Source: Pseudocoprococcus catus
GTDB lineage: Bacteria > Bacillota > Clostridia > Lachnospirales > Lachnospiraceae
DNA length: 64,000 nt
Assembly (NCBI RefSeq): GCF_902381825.1
Contig: NZ_LR698973.1
Location: 1,857,584-1,921,583, forward strand
Reading direction: 5' to 3'
In this document: piece by piece, positions 35,383 through 44,152 of the stretch
How the letters are laid out: every line of letters begins with the position of its first letter
Position numbering within the stretch: position 1 is the stretch's first letter
The notes under the pieces: generated by a model
Told to the model about the DNA's origin: nothing
What the model saw: the letters and a program-made list of their open reading frames with translations, nothing else
The model's database searches: none
Position numbers and translations under genes: made by a program

Positions 35383-35964
35383 ATGGAAGAAGTTTTAAAG
35401 CCGGATGAGGCGGAAGCGGCCATAGAGGCGCTTCTTTTTACGATGGGAGAAGCCATCAGCGCAGAGACCATCGGTGCTGTTATTGGACATGATAAGGCGA
35501 CAGTGATCAGGCTTGTACATCATCTGATGGACAGATATCAGAATGAGAAGAGAGGCATCCGTATTATTGAGCTGGATGGCTCTTTTCAGATGTGTACAAG
35601 CCCTGAGATGTATGATTATGTGATTAAGCTGACGCATCAGCCGAAGAAGCAGGTACTGACAGATGTCATGCTTGAGACGTTGGCGATCGTGGCTTACAAG
35701 CAGCCTGTGACAAAGGCGGAAATAGAACAGATTCGAGGCGTCAGCTGCAGCCATGCCATCAATAAGCTGTTGGAGTACGGTCTGATCACAGAGGCCGGAA
35801 GGCTGAATGCTCCGGGACGGCCGATTCTTTTGGCAACAACTGAAGAATTTTTAAGAACATTTGGCGTTCAGTCGGTGGAGGGATTGCCGTCCGTTTCACC
35901 GGAAGAGATGGAGACACTGAAGACAGAGGCGGAAGAAGAAGTTCAGATGACACTTGATGTATAG
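35383..35964 (+). CDS. scpB: Segregation and condensation protein ScpB
   Basis: The 193-residue protein has two winged-helix domains. Conserved blocks include AIEALLFTMGEAIS, VLTDVMLETLAIVAYKQPVTKAEIEQIRG, and GRPILLATTEEFLRTFG. ScpB binds ScpA as a dimer in the SMC-ScpAB condensin. The C-terminal tail is acidic. Confidence 0.97.
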   Translation: MEEVLKPDEAEAAIEALLFTMGEAISAETIGAVIGHDKATVIRLVHHLMDRYQNEKRGIRIIELDGSFQMCTSPEMYDYVIKLTHQPKKQVLTDVMLETLAIVAYKQPVTKAEIEQIRGVSCSHAINKLLEYGLITEAGRLNAPGRPILLATTEEFLRTFGVQSVEGLPSVSPEEMETLKTEAEEEVQMTLDV

Positions 35965-35976
35965 AGAGGAACAGTT

Positions 35977-37365
35977 ATGAAGAATTCTAAGAAAAAAACA
36001 ATGCGTTTTTATTTAACGCTGGCAGGTATCAAAGTATTGATCAAAGTTCTGCAGCTTTGCGGCAGGAATGCCACACATGTACCCGGCCGAAAGGCGATTA
36101 ATATCTGTCCGGATTTTTTGGATCAGATTGATAAACCGGAGTTTATCATCGGTATTACCGGTACCAACGGCAAGACAACCGTTTCAAATCTGATTGCGGA
36201 TGTGATGCAGGATAATGGATATGATATTATCGACAATCGTTTCGGCGGCAATATTGATTCAGGTATCGCTTCTTCGCTGATCAAGAATTCTACTATGGGC
36301 GGTCATATGAAGAAGAAATATGCTGTTCTTGAAATTGATGAGCGAATGACAACGAAGATATTTCCATATGTGAAACCGGATATTCTTGTATGTACGAATC
36401 TTTTCAGAGACTCTTACAAGAGAAATGCCCATTCCGAATTTATTGCAGGTATTTTGAATCAGACGATTCCATCAACATCCAAACTGATTTTAAATGGAGA
36501 GGACTTAGTGAGCAATCACCTGGCACCGGACAATGACAGAGTTTATTTCGGTATTGCCTGTGAGGATGAGAAGACAACTTCCACCAACAACATCATCAAA
36601 GATGTGGTTGCCTGCCCGAAATGCGGTGCAAAACTGAACTATGAATATATCCGTTATAACCACATCGGACGTGCGTTCTGTCCGAACTGTGATTTTGGTT
36701 CACCGGAGATGGATTATGCCGTGGAAGCAATTGATTATGAGAAACGTAAAGTGCATATCCGTACACCGAAGGGCAATATGGAAGTGAAGCTGCTGGGTGA
36801 TAATATTACAGATGTTTACAATACCGTGACAGCTGTTGCTGCCTTGGAGGAGTTTGGCCTGTCAGCGGAGGCTATCAGTCGTTCCTTCGAGAAAATGAAG
36901 ATTGCAGGTACACGTTTTAACTGTGTGGAAGTCAAAGGCAAGAAGCTGATCACAGATGTTGCAAAGGGTCAGAATCCGATTGCAGTATCAAGAGTTTGTG
37001 ACTTCGTGCGTCATGAACCGGGTCAAAAGGCAGTTGTACTGATTGTGGATGATTTCTATGATCGGCAGGAGTCATCAGAGAATATTGCATGGTTTTTTGA
37101 TACAGATTTTGAATTTTTAAATGATCCCGGCATTGAACAGATCATTGTGGGCGGTTTTCGCTGTCCGGATATGCATCTAAGACTTCTGATGGCCGGCATT
37201 CCTGAGGAGAAGATCGTATGCTGCGATAAAGAGCCGGACACAGCAGCGTATGTGGATTTTGATAAAGTTGACAATGTGTATATTCTGCATGATATTTACA
37301 CAACGCAATATGCTAAGGCTATTCAAAAGAGCTTAAGTGAACAGTTAGAAAAGGAGGGCAGATAA
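35977..37365 (+). CDS. MurT-like Mur ligase (divergent lipid II isoglutaminyl synthase subunit)
   Basis: The 462-residue protein has the Mur-ligase P-loop TGTNGKTT (61-68), a Cys4 zinc ribbon inserted in the central domain (C213, C216, C235, C238) and a DUF1727-like C-terminal domain, as MurT does. MurT/GatD amidates the D-Glu of lipid II. Several MurT landmarks are altered: the block I recall as ADGRDTSWIYDADFE in S. aureus reads QESSENIAWFFDTDFE (364-379), losing the conserved Asp residues. The loop after CTNLFRD and the LAKNPAG block also differ. It forms a pair with the GatD-like gene 2 bases downstream. A true amidating ligase is possible but not supported by these residues. Confidence 0.8.
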   Translation: MKNSKKKTMRFYLTLAGIKVLIKVLQLCGRNATHVPGRKAINICPDFLDQIDKPEFIIGITGTNGKTTVSNLIADVMQDNGYDIIDNRFGGNIDSGIASSLIKNSTMGGHMKKKYAVLEIDERMTTKIFPYVKPDILVCTNLFRDSYKRNAHSEFIAGILNQTIPSTSKLILNGEDLVSNHLAPDNDRVYFGIACEDEKTTSTNNIIKDVVACPKCGAKLNYEYIRYNHIGRAFCPNCDFGSPEMDYAVEAIDYEKRKVHIRTPKGNMEVKLLGDNITDVYNTVTAVAALEEFGLSAEAISRSFEKMKIAGTRFNCVEVKGKKLITDVAKGQNPIAVSRVCDFVRHEPGQKAVVLIVDDFYDRQESSENIAWFFDTDFEFLNDPGIEQIIVGGFRCPDMHLRLLMAGIPEEKIVCCDKEPDTAAYVDFDKVDNVYILHDIYTTQYAKAIQKSLSEQLEKEGR

Positions 37366-37367
37366 TC

Positions 37368-38078
37368 ATGACACGTATTGAAGTTTTATTTCCAGAATTC
37401 TGCAGTCTTTTTGCGGATTCCAGTAATATCCGTTACCTCGAAAAATGTCTGCCTGATGCGGAATTTGTGTTCACGTCTTATATGGATGAGCCGTTGTTTG
37501 TAAAAGAACAGCCGGATTTGATCTACATGGGAGCCATGACAGAAAGTGCTCAGGAGAAGATCATCAGGAAACTGATGCCTTATAAGGCGCGTATTGCAGA
37601 GCTGATCGCAGCAGATGTGCCCATGTTATTTACCAATAATGCAGTCGAGATTTTTGGACAGTATATTGAGAATGAAGACGGTTCAAAGATTGAAGCGCTG
37701 GATTTATATCCGATTTATGCCAAAAGGGATATGATGCATCGTTTCAACTGCCTGGTGAGAGGCCATTTTGATGATATTGAGATTGTCGGTTTTAAGACAC
37801 AGTTTACTATGGCTTACGGTGAGACGGAGAAATATCCGTTTATTCATGTCGATAAGGGAACAGGCATGAACAAAGGAACAGCCAATGAAGGCATTCGTGA
37901 CCATAATTTCTTTGCGACTTATCTGGTAGGCCCTTTCTTGATCCTAAATCCGCTGTTCACGAAATACCTGTTGAATGATGTGATGAAACTGGATGCAAAG
38001 TTGGCCTTTGAACCGGTGATCATGCAGGCATATGAACGCCGCGTCAAAGAATTTAATGATCCGAAGACCGAATTTTAA
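37368..38078 (+). CDS. GatD-like glutamine amidotransferase domain without catalytic Cys and His
   Basis: The 236-residue protein aligns end to end with GatD as I remember it. The nucleophile elbow (LTICGGYQFLG in S. aureus GatD) reads LFTNNAVEIFG here, so the Cys is Asn90. The catalytic His motif TYLHGP reads TYLVGP, so the His is Val187. The remaining Cys residues (12, 27, 128) are elsewhere in the sequence. Glutaminase activity is therefore unlikely. The DUF1727 MurT-like partner is directly upstream. It may be a structural subunit or bind a different small molecule. Confidence 0.75.
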   Translation: MTRIEVLFPEFCSLFADSSNIRYLEKCLPDAEFVFTSYMDEPLFVKEQPDLIYMGAMTESAQEKIIRKLMPYKARIAELIAADVPMLFTNNAVEIFGQYIENEDGSKIEALDLYPIYAKRDMMHRFNCLVRGHFDDIEIVGFKTQFTMAYGETEKYPFIHVDKGTGMNKGTANEGIRDHNFFATYLVGPFLILNPLFTKYLLNDVMKLDAKLAFEPVIMQAYERRVKEFNDPKTEF

Positions 38079-38163
38079 AATCTAATCTTATATACTGCAT
38101 AGGCAGCATATTTTTGCACAGACTAAGAGCAGCTTACAGAACTGTTTTTGGAGGTGTGCAAAA

Positions 38164-39111
38164 GTGATGAATATACAGAAATGTGCAATTGTAGGCTGCG
38201 GCGCCGTTGGGGCGACCGCAGCCTATACTTTACTTGGGAGCGGTCTTTTTAATGAATTGGTGCTGATCGATATCAATCAGAAAAAGGCAGAAGGAGAAGC
38301 CATGGATATCGGTCACGGTGTGCCCTTTATCCATCCCGTGGAAATTTATGCGGGTACCTATGAGGATTTGGCGGATGCGTATCTGGTGATTGTAACAGCC
38401 GGAGCCAATCAGCTGCCGGGAGAGTCGAGGATTAATCTGACAGAAAAAAATGTCCGGATTTTTCAGTCCATTATTCCGGAAATTGTCCGTTACAATACGG
38501 AATGCCTGCTGCTTATTGTTGCCAATCCGGTGGATATTCTGACAACTGTGGCCCTACGTCTGTCCGGTTTTCCACCGGAGAGAGTTATCGGCAGCGGAAC
38601 AGTACTGGATTCTTCCAGGTTCAAGTACCGTCTGGGAGAGTATATCGGTATCGACCACCGCAATGTTCATGCATTTATTATTGGGGAACATGGTGACAGT
38701 GAGGTGGCGGTCTGGAGTTCAGCCACAGTATCCGGCATAGCTGTGAGGGATTTTTGTGATGAACTGGGGATTGTCTTTACACGGGAGCAGATGGATGAGA
38801 TCGTCCGGGACGTGAAAAACAGTGCCTATGAGATTATAGAGAAAAAAGGAGCCACATTTTATGCAGTAGCGCTGGCAATCCGCCGTATTGCGGAAGCACT
38901 GATCCGGGATGAACATTCCCTGTTGACCGTGTCCGGGTATTGCAGTGGAGCCTATGAGATTGAAGATGTCTGTATTGGGCTTCCGATGATCCTGGGCAGG
39001 GATGGCATTGAGAATATTGTGGAAATTCCGTTGAATCAGTTAGAAAAAGATAATCTTCATGAATCTGCCGATGCGCTGAAAAAGGTTTTGACGGATATGG
39101 GTATTAATTAA
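38164..39111 (+). CDS. ldh: L-lactate dehydrogenase
   Basis: The 315-residue protein is an NAD-dependent LDH/MDH family member: Rossmann motif GCGAVGATAA near the N terminus, GANQLPGESR with Gln at the substrate-specificity position (lactate rather than malate), VANPVDILT, and catalytic His176 in GEHGDS. It reduces pyruvate to L-lactate. GGAGG at 38150-38154 fits the GTG at 38164 (9 bases); the ATG at 38167 is the alternative. I see no Rex-like site upstream. An allosteric fructose bisphosphate site cannot be judged. Confidence 0.92.
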   Translation: MMNIQKCAIVGCGAVGATAAYTLLGSGLFNELVLIDINQKKAEGEAMDIGHGVPFIHPVEIYAGTYEDLADAYLVIVTAGANQLPGESRINLTEKNVRIFQSIIPEIVRYNTECLLLIVANPVDILTTVALRLSGFPPERVIGSGTVLDSSRFKYRLGEYIGIDHRNVHAFIIGEHGDSEVAVWSSATVSGIAVRDFCDELGIVFTREQMDEIVRDVKNSAYEIIEKKGATFYAVALAIRRIAEALIRDEHSLLTVSGYCSGAYEIEDVCIGLPMILGRDGIENIVEIPLNQLEKDNLHESADALKKVLTDMGIN

Positions 39112-39213
39112 GATGAAAAATGCATAGATTAAGCCAGGAGTATCAATAGATAAGGTGATGCCCTGGCCTTTCAATAAAAGGCGGCAGGCAGGACCTGAAA
39201 GGACGGTTTGTGA

Positions 39214-40401
39214 GTGAATGACTGGATTAAACAAATAGGTCAATTCCTAATGGTTGCTTTAGGCATATTCTGTACATTGTTCATTCTAATACAAAATCCT
39301 GCGGCAGCGGCGGAGACTGGGCAGCAGGAGGAAAAAGAGAAGCTGTCATTAAACGCCCGCGCAGCAGTACTGATGGATGCTGACAGTGGGCGTATTCTTT
39401 ACGGCAAAAATGAAACAATGGCCTTTCCTATGGCCAGCACAACAAAAATTATGACATTGATCGTGGCATTGGAACATAATGAACCGGATCAGATTGTGAT
39501 GGCTTCAGCAGGGGCATCTGCTATGCCGGAAGTTCGTCTGGGTGTTCATGAGGGGGAACGCTACCGTATGGAAGATCTGTATTATGCCATGATGCTGGAA
39601 TCTTTTAATGACGCAGCTATGATGATTGCTGAAGGTACCGTCGGCAGCGTAGAAAATTTTGCAGAACTGATGAATGAAAAAGCGATATCACTTGGATGTA
39701 CGCAGACATATTTTATAACGCCGAACGGGTTGGACGCTGCGGACGAAAAAGGTGTGCACAGCTCTACAGCAGAGGATATGGCGAAGATCATGCGATATGC
39801 GATTGACAATGAAGATTTTTTAAAAATTACACAGACAGCGGATTATTCTTTTACGGATTGTGATAGGAAAAGAAGTTTTGAGGTACATAATAAAAATGTC
39901 CTTTTGACCATGATGGATGGTGTACTATCCGGAAAAACTGGGTATACGGCAGATGCGGGCTACTGTTATGTCTGCGCTGTAAAAAAAGATGACCGTACAT
40001 TTATCGCAGCACTTCTTGGCAGCGGATGGCCGCCGCATAAAGGTTACAAGTGGTTGGACGTACAGACACTGCTGGACTATGGCGACAAGAATTATCGTTA
40101 TCAGACTATTGATATCAGCAAAGGAGTTCCGGATAGGCAGGTACATGTTATGAACGGGGAACAGGATTTTGCTACCGTGAGAGCAAAACAGACAAATTAC
40201 AGGTTCCTTTTAAGTTCGGAGGATAAAGTGCATGTGGAGAGCGTGCTTCCTGGACAGTTGGAAGCACCGGTGGAGGCAGGACAGCCGGTGGGCAGTATTC
40301 AGGTGTTTGTGAATGGTGATTTGACGGCGGAAAATGATTATGTCACAATAAATAAAATAGATGCCCGATGTACTTGGATGGAACGCTTGTTAAGAAAATA
40401 A
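39214..40401 (+). CDS. D-Ala-D-Ala carboxypeptidase (DacF type), secreted
   Basis: The 395-residue S11 peptidase has a signal sequence (TM about residues 9-30, cleavage near AAAAET), the active-site S75-T-T-K78, a second motif in which SxN reads SFN (usually SGN), and KTG starting at Lys241. A PBP5_C-like domain follows. It begins with GTG after AAAGGA. The gap before it (39112-39213) holds a weak hairpin only. It is the third such enzyme in the window. Confidence 0.9.
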   Translation: MNDWIKQIGQFLMVALGIFCTLFILIQNPAAAAETGQQEEKEKLSLNARAAVLMDADSGRILYGKNETMAFPMASTTKIMTLIVALEHNEPDQIVMASAGASAMPEVRLGVHEGERYRMEDLYYAMMLESFNDAAMMIAEGTVGSVENFAELMNEKAISLGCTQTYFITPNGLDAADEKGVHSSTAEDMAKIMRYAIDNEDFLKITQTADYSFTDCDRKRSFEVHNKNVLLTMMDGVLSGKTGYTADAGYCYVCAVKKDDRTFIAALLGSGWPPHKGYKWLDVQTLLDYGDKNYRYQTIDISKGVPDRQVHVMNGEQDFATVRAKQTNYRFLLSSEDKVHVESVLPGQLEAPVEAGQPVGSIQVFVNGDLTAENDYVTINKIDARCTWMERLLRK

Positions 40402-40505
40402 AGAATTGTTTGTCGGAGGCAGATAGGGAGCTTTTTGTTTTGGTGATAAATTATTGAAATAATACAAAAATTATCAATAAAAATAGTAAAAATATACAAA
40501 TGTAC

Positions 40506-40534
40506 TTGAAGCAATACAATTAGTCTGGTAAAAT
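40506..40534 (+). promoter_or_regulatory. Promoter of the biotin/Na+ pump operon
   Basis: TTGAAG (40506-40511), 17-base spacer, TAAAAT (40529-40534), 57 bases before the first ATG. The region upstream (40402-40505) is A/T rich and has short imperfect dyads around ATTATTGAAATAAT, but no operator I can name. Confidence 0.6.
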
Positions 40535-40590
40535 AACAGATAAGAAACGGCAAAATTTTTGTCAGTTAGAGAGAGGATGAGGGCATAATT

Positions 40591-42045
40591 ATGAGTCAGG
40601 TAAAGACATTATCTGCCAGGGAACGAATTGAAGGTTTATTGGATGCCGGAAGCTTTATTGAAATTGGAGCCTCTGTTCATGCAAGAAATACGGATTTTAA
40701 CATGCCGGAGAAGCAGACGCCGGCAGATGGCGTGATTACAGGGTATGGCACGATTGACAGCAATCTGGTTTATGTGTTCAGTCAGGATGTATCTGTGATG
40801 GGCGGCGCCATCGGTGAGATGCATGCACGTAAGATTGAGAAGATATATGAACTGGCATTGAAGATGGGTGCGCCGGTGATTGGTATGTACGATTGTGCGG
40901 GCTTAAGATTGCAGGAAGCAACAGACGCACTGGATGCACTTGGAAGATTATACAGACAGCAGACGGCGGCTTCAGGTGTAATTCCGCAGTATGCAGCTGT
41001 GTTTGGTCAGTGCGGCGGCGGTACAGCTTTGCTGGCGGCATTATCAGATTTTACTTTTATGGTGAAGGACACAAGCGCACTTTTTGTGAATGCACCGAAT
41101 ACACTGGATGATAGTTGCGGTGCAGCTGAGCGGTATGCCGGTGCAGAGTTTCAGGGCAGGGAGACTGGCAATGTGGATTTTGTCTGCGAGAACGAAGAGA
41201 TACTGCTGGCACAACTGCGTGATCTGGTGCTGATGCTTCCGTTTAATCAGGAGGATGTTCTGGATTATGATGTATGCGAAGATGATTTGAACAGAAAGAT
41301 TGCAGACTATTCAGGAACAGGTGATGCGGCACAGGTACTGAAGGATATCACGGATGTCGGCAGATATGTGGAAGTAACGGCCGGTTATGCCAGAGAGATG
41401 GTGACAGCTTTTGTTAAACTGAACGGACTTACTGTCGGTGCAGTGGCAAATAGAACAGAGATTCTGGATGAGAATGGTGAGGCAGCTGAATCATTTAACG
41501 GCAAGTTGACAACAGAAGGACTTCAGAAAGCAGCAGACTTTATTCGTTTCTGTGATGCATTTTCAATTCCGGTGCTGTCCCTGGTTTCTGCAACCGGCTT
41601 TGATACAACCGTGGCTAATGAAAAGAGTGTTGCCAGAGAAGCAGCCAGACTGATTCATACTTTTGCGGATGCATCCGCACCGAAGGTGACATTGTTGACA
41701 GGTGAAGCTTACGGTAGTGCTTATCTGACCATGAATTCAGGACATATCGGTGCAGATCTTGTTTATGCATGGCCGACGGCGTCTGTTGGCATGATGCCTG
41801 CAGAGAATGCGGTAAAGATTATCTACAATGATGAGATAGATGCTTCTGATGATGCACAGGGACTGATCGCAGAGAAGGCAGCAGCTTATGCGGCACTTCA
41901 GACGAGTCCTGAATCTGCGGCAGGCAGAGGGTATGTGGATGCGGTGATTGAACCGGAGAGCACAAGACAGCATTTGATCGCAGCATTTGAGATGCTTTAT
42001 TCAAAGCGAGCCGTACGACCTTCTAAGAAGCACAGTACGCTGTAA
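40591..42045 (+). CDS. Biotin-dependent carboxyltransferase (acyl-CoA carboxylase beta/MmdA-like)
   Basis: The 484-residue protein belongs to the crotonase-fold carboxyltransferases (propionyl-CoA carboxylase beta, methylmalonyl- and glutaconyl-CoA decarboxylase alpha). The N-terminal half has ERIEGLLDAGSFIEIGA, GVITGYGTID, and FSQDVSVMGGAIGEMHARKI. The C-terminal half has SAYLTMNSGHIGADLVYAWPTASVGMM and SPESAAGRGYVDAVIEPESTR. It is the first gene of an operon that also holds OadG, biotin carrier, OadB and an OadA-type carboxyltransferase. It probably moves carboxyl between an acyl-CoA and the shared biotin carrier. The acyl-CoA cannot be read from sequence. Confidence 0.88.
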   Translation: MSQVKTLSARERIEGLLDAGSFIEIGASVHARNTDFNMPEKQTPADGVITGYGTIDSNLVYVFSQDVSVMGGAIGEMHARKIEKIYELALKMGAPVIGMYDCAGLRLQEATDALDALGRLYRQQTAASGVIPQYAAVFGQCGGGTALLAALSDFTFMVKDTSALFVNAPNTLDDSCGAAERYAGAEFQGRETGNVDFVCENEEILLAQLRDLVLMLPFNQEDVLDYDVCEDDLNRKIADYSGTGDAAQVLKDITDVGRYVEVTAGYAREMVTAFVKLNGLTVGAVANRTEILDENGEAAESFNGKLTTEGLQKAADFIRFCDAFSIPVLSLVSATGFDTTVANEKSVAREAARLIHTFADASAPKVTLLTGEAYGSAYLTMNSGHIGADLVYAWPTASVGMMPAENAVKIIYNDEIDASDDAQGLIAEKAAAYAALQTSPESAAGRGYVDAVIEPESTRQHLIAAFEMLYSKRAVRPSKKHSTL

Positions 42046-42060
42046 TTGGAGGCGCTATCT

Positions 42061-42462
42061 ATGAAGAAGAAATTAATGGTTTGTGCGGCTTTTTGGCTGC
42101 CGACGCTGGCGCTTACCGGCTGTGGTTCACAGTTTGGAGATAAGATGGTAAGAGCCGGAATGAATACATTGATGGGTATGGGAACAGTCTTTGTTGTTCT
42201 GATATTCATTGCATTTCTCATATCAAGATTTAAATACATCAGTCAGCTGGAGAACTGGTTTAGAAACCGTAAGACGAAGAATGAACAGGCAGTTACTGAG
42301 ACTGTTGCTGAAGAACCGGCGGCAGATGAGGAAGAAATTGATGAAACGGATGATCTGGCTCTTGTGGCAGTGATTACTGCTGCGCTGGCTGCATCCCTTG
42401 AGACATCACCGGATAAGTTAATCGTCCGTTCAATTCGAAGAAAAAATACGAACCGTTGGTAG
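42061..42462 (+). CDS. OadG-type gamma subunit of Na+-pumping decarboxylase
   Basis: The 133-residue protein has a lipoprotein-like signal (LALTGC, Cys21), a second TM helix (about 37-56), a charged acidic linker and the C-terminal OadG motif LVAVITAALAAS...IVRSIRRK. OadG anchors the carboxyltransferase to the OadB membrane pump. The lipobox is unusual for OadG. I choose the ATG at 42061, 8 bases after GGAGG; the TTG at 42046 is too early. Confidence 0.82.
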   Translation: MKKKLMVCAAFWLPTLALTGCGSQFGDKMVRAGMNTLMGMGTVFVVLIFIAFLISRFKYISQLENWFRNRKTKNEQAVTETVAEEPAADEEEIDETDDLALVAVITAALAASLETSPDKLIVRSIRRKNTNRW

Positions 42463-42476
42463 GAGGATAAGTAATT

Positions 42477-42851
42477 ATGAAAAACTATATTGTGACCGTT
42501 AATGGTGTCAGCTATGAAGTTTCTGTTGAGGAAGTAGGAGAGGGTCAGGTAGCAGCGCCTGCAGCTGCTCCAGTGAAAGCCGCTCCTGTAAAGGCAGCAG
42601 CCCCTGCGAAGAAGGCCAAAGCATCCGGAGCAGCAGGCTCTGTGAAGGTTTCTGCACCAATGCCAGGCAAGATCATTGCAGTGAAGAAAGATGCCGGTGC
42701 TGCAGTGAAGAAGGGCGAAGTCATTCTTGTCCTTGAAGCGATGAAGATGGAGAACGAAATTGTTGCACCGCAGGATGGCACAGTTGCATCTGTGAATGTT
42801 GGAGCCGGTGATGCGGTTGAAGCCGGTGATGTTCTCGCAACGATGAATTAA
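42477..42851 (+). CDS. Biotin carboxyl carrier protein of Na+ decarboxylase
   Basis: The 124-residue protein has a short N-terminal domain (YIVTVNGVSYEVSVEEV), an Ala/Pro/Lys-rich flexible linker (about 25-55) and a biotinyl domain with EAMKMEN, where Lys90 should be biotinylated. It is the mobile carrier between carboxyltransferases and the OadB pump. It is the only biotin carrier in this operon, since the OadA-type protein lacks one. Confidence 0.95.
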   Translation: MKNYIVTVNGVSYEVSVEEVGEGQVAAPAAAPVKAAPVKAAAPAKKAKASGAAGSVKVSAPMPGKIIAVKKDAGAAVKKGEVILVLEAMKMENEIVAPQDGTVASVNVGAGDAVEAGDVLATMN

Positions 42852-42892
42852 TGTCACTGTTAATTTAATTCATCTGTACGGGAGGCTTCAAT

Positions 42893-44050
42893 ATGGATTA
42901 TATTTTTACAACATTAGGAAATCTCGTCCATCAGACTGCATTTTTCAATCTGACGGTGGGAAATTTTATCATGATATTTGTGGCATGCTTTTTCCTGTAT
43001 CTGGCCATTGGACGCGGTTATGAGCCGCTTCTTCTTGTGCCGATCGCATTTGGTATGCTTCTGGTCAATCTGTATCCGGATATCATGAAAACTGTGGAGG
43101 AGGCCGCTGCGGACGGCAGTACATCAGCGGGACTTTTGCATTATTTCTTTCTGGGAGACGAGTGGGGCATATGGCCGTCACTGATCTTCCTTGGTGTCGG
43201 TGCCATGACAGACTTTGGACCGCTGATTGCCAATCCTGCCAGCTTTCTTCTGGGAGCAGCAGCACAGTTTGGTATTTTCTTTGCTTATATTGGCGCTATG
43301 TGTCTTGGATTTGAAGATGCAGCGGCTGCAGCAATTTCCATTATCGGCGGTGCGGACGGCCCGACATCCATATATCTGGCTAGTAAGCTGGGACAGGCAC
43401 ATCTTATGGGACCGATTGCCGTAGCGGCATATTCCTATATGTCCCTGGTGCCGATCATTCAGCCGCCGATCATGAAGGCACTGACAACAAAAGAAGAACG
43501 TTCCATCAAGATGGAGCAGTTAAGACCAGTATCCAAACTGGAGAAGATCCTTTTCCCTATCATTGTTACTGTTGTAGTCGTACTGATTTTGCCTTCAACA
43601 GCACCTCTTGTAGGCATGCTGATGCTGGGTAATCTTTTCAGGGAAAGCGGTGTGGTTAAACAGCTTGCTGAAACAGCATCCAATGCCATGATGTATATCA
43701 TCGTTATTCTTCTTGGTACATCCGTTGGTGCCACAACAAGTGCAGAAGCATTCCTGAATTGGACAACCATCAAGATTGTAGCCCTTGGCCTGATAGCCTT
43801 TGCAGTGGGAACAGCATCCGGTGTCCTGTTTGGCAAAATTATGTGCAAAGTAACCGGAGGCAAGGTAAATCCTCTGATTGGTTCCGCGGGCGTATCCGCA
43901 GTACCGATGGCAGCCCGTGTTTCTCAGAAAGTCGGTGCAGAAGAGGATCCGACAAATTTCCTGCTGATGCATGCCATGGGACCGAACGTTGCCGGTGTTA
44001 TCGGTACAGCAGTTGCTGCCGGTGTATTTATGGCTATTTTTGGTGCATAA
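42893..44050 (+). CDS. oadB: Na+-translocating decarboxylase beta subunit (OadB)
   Basis: The 385-residue polytopic protein has the beta-subunit signatures: GAMTDFGPLIANP, the GGADGPTSIY loop that carries the Na+/proton-coupling Asp, and the C-terminal NPLIGSAGVSAVPMAARVSQ. It decarboxylates carboxybiotin and exports Na+. It lies between the biotin carrier and the OadA-type gene. Confidence 0.96.
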   Translation: MDYIFTTLGNLVHQTAFFNLTVGNFIMIFVACFFLYLAIGRGYEPLLLVPIAFGMLLVNLYPDIMKTVEEAAADGSTSAGLLHYFFLGDEWGIWPSLIFLGVGAMTDFGPLIANPASFLLGAAAQFGIFFAYIGAMCLGFEDAAAAAISIIGGADGPTSIYLASKLGQAHLMGPIAVAAYSYMSLVPIIQPPIMKALTTKEERSIKMEQLRPVSKLEKILFPIIVTVVVVLILPSTAPLVGMLMLGNLFRESGVVKQLAETASNAMMYIIVILLGTSVGATTSAEAFLNWTTIKIVALGLIAFAVGTASGVLFGKIMCKVTGGKVNPLIGSAGVSAVPMAARVSQKVGAEEDPTNFLLMHAMGPNVAGVIGTAVAAGVFMAIFGA

Positions 44051-44152
44051 GGATTCGACTTTTACGATGTATCTGCAGAGCAGACATGGACTTGGCGCCG
44101 GTGTTTGCGGGCAGATTCTGAGTTTGATATATGAATGATAGGAGAATGAAAA

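Noticed and set aside
38083..38120. Hairpin around CTGC-ATAG-GCAG before the lactate dehydrogenase gene as a terminator or Rex site
   Set aside because: Only four G/C-containing pairs with a bulge, and no TTAAC half-sites.
39131..39175. Hairpin AGCCAGG...CCTGGCC after the lactate dehydrogenase gene as a terminator
   Set aside because: The stem is short with a long loop, and only TTT then CAATAAAA follows; support is too weak.
40402..40505. A/T-rich dyads upstream of the Na+ pump operon as a Rex or other operator
   Set aside because: The dyads (around ATTATTGAAATAAT) do not match Rex half-sites or another operator I know.
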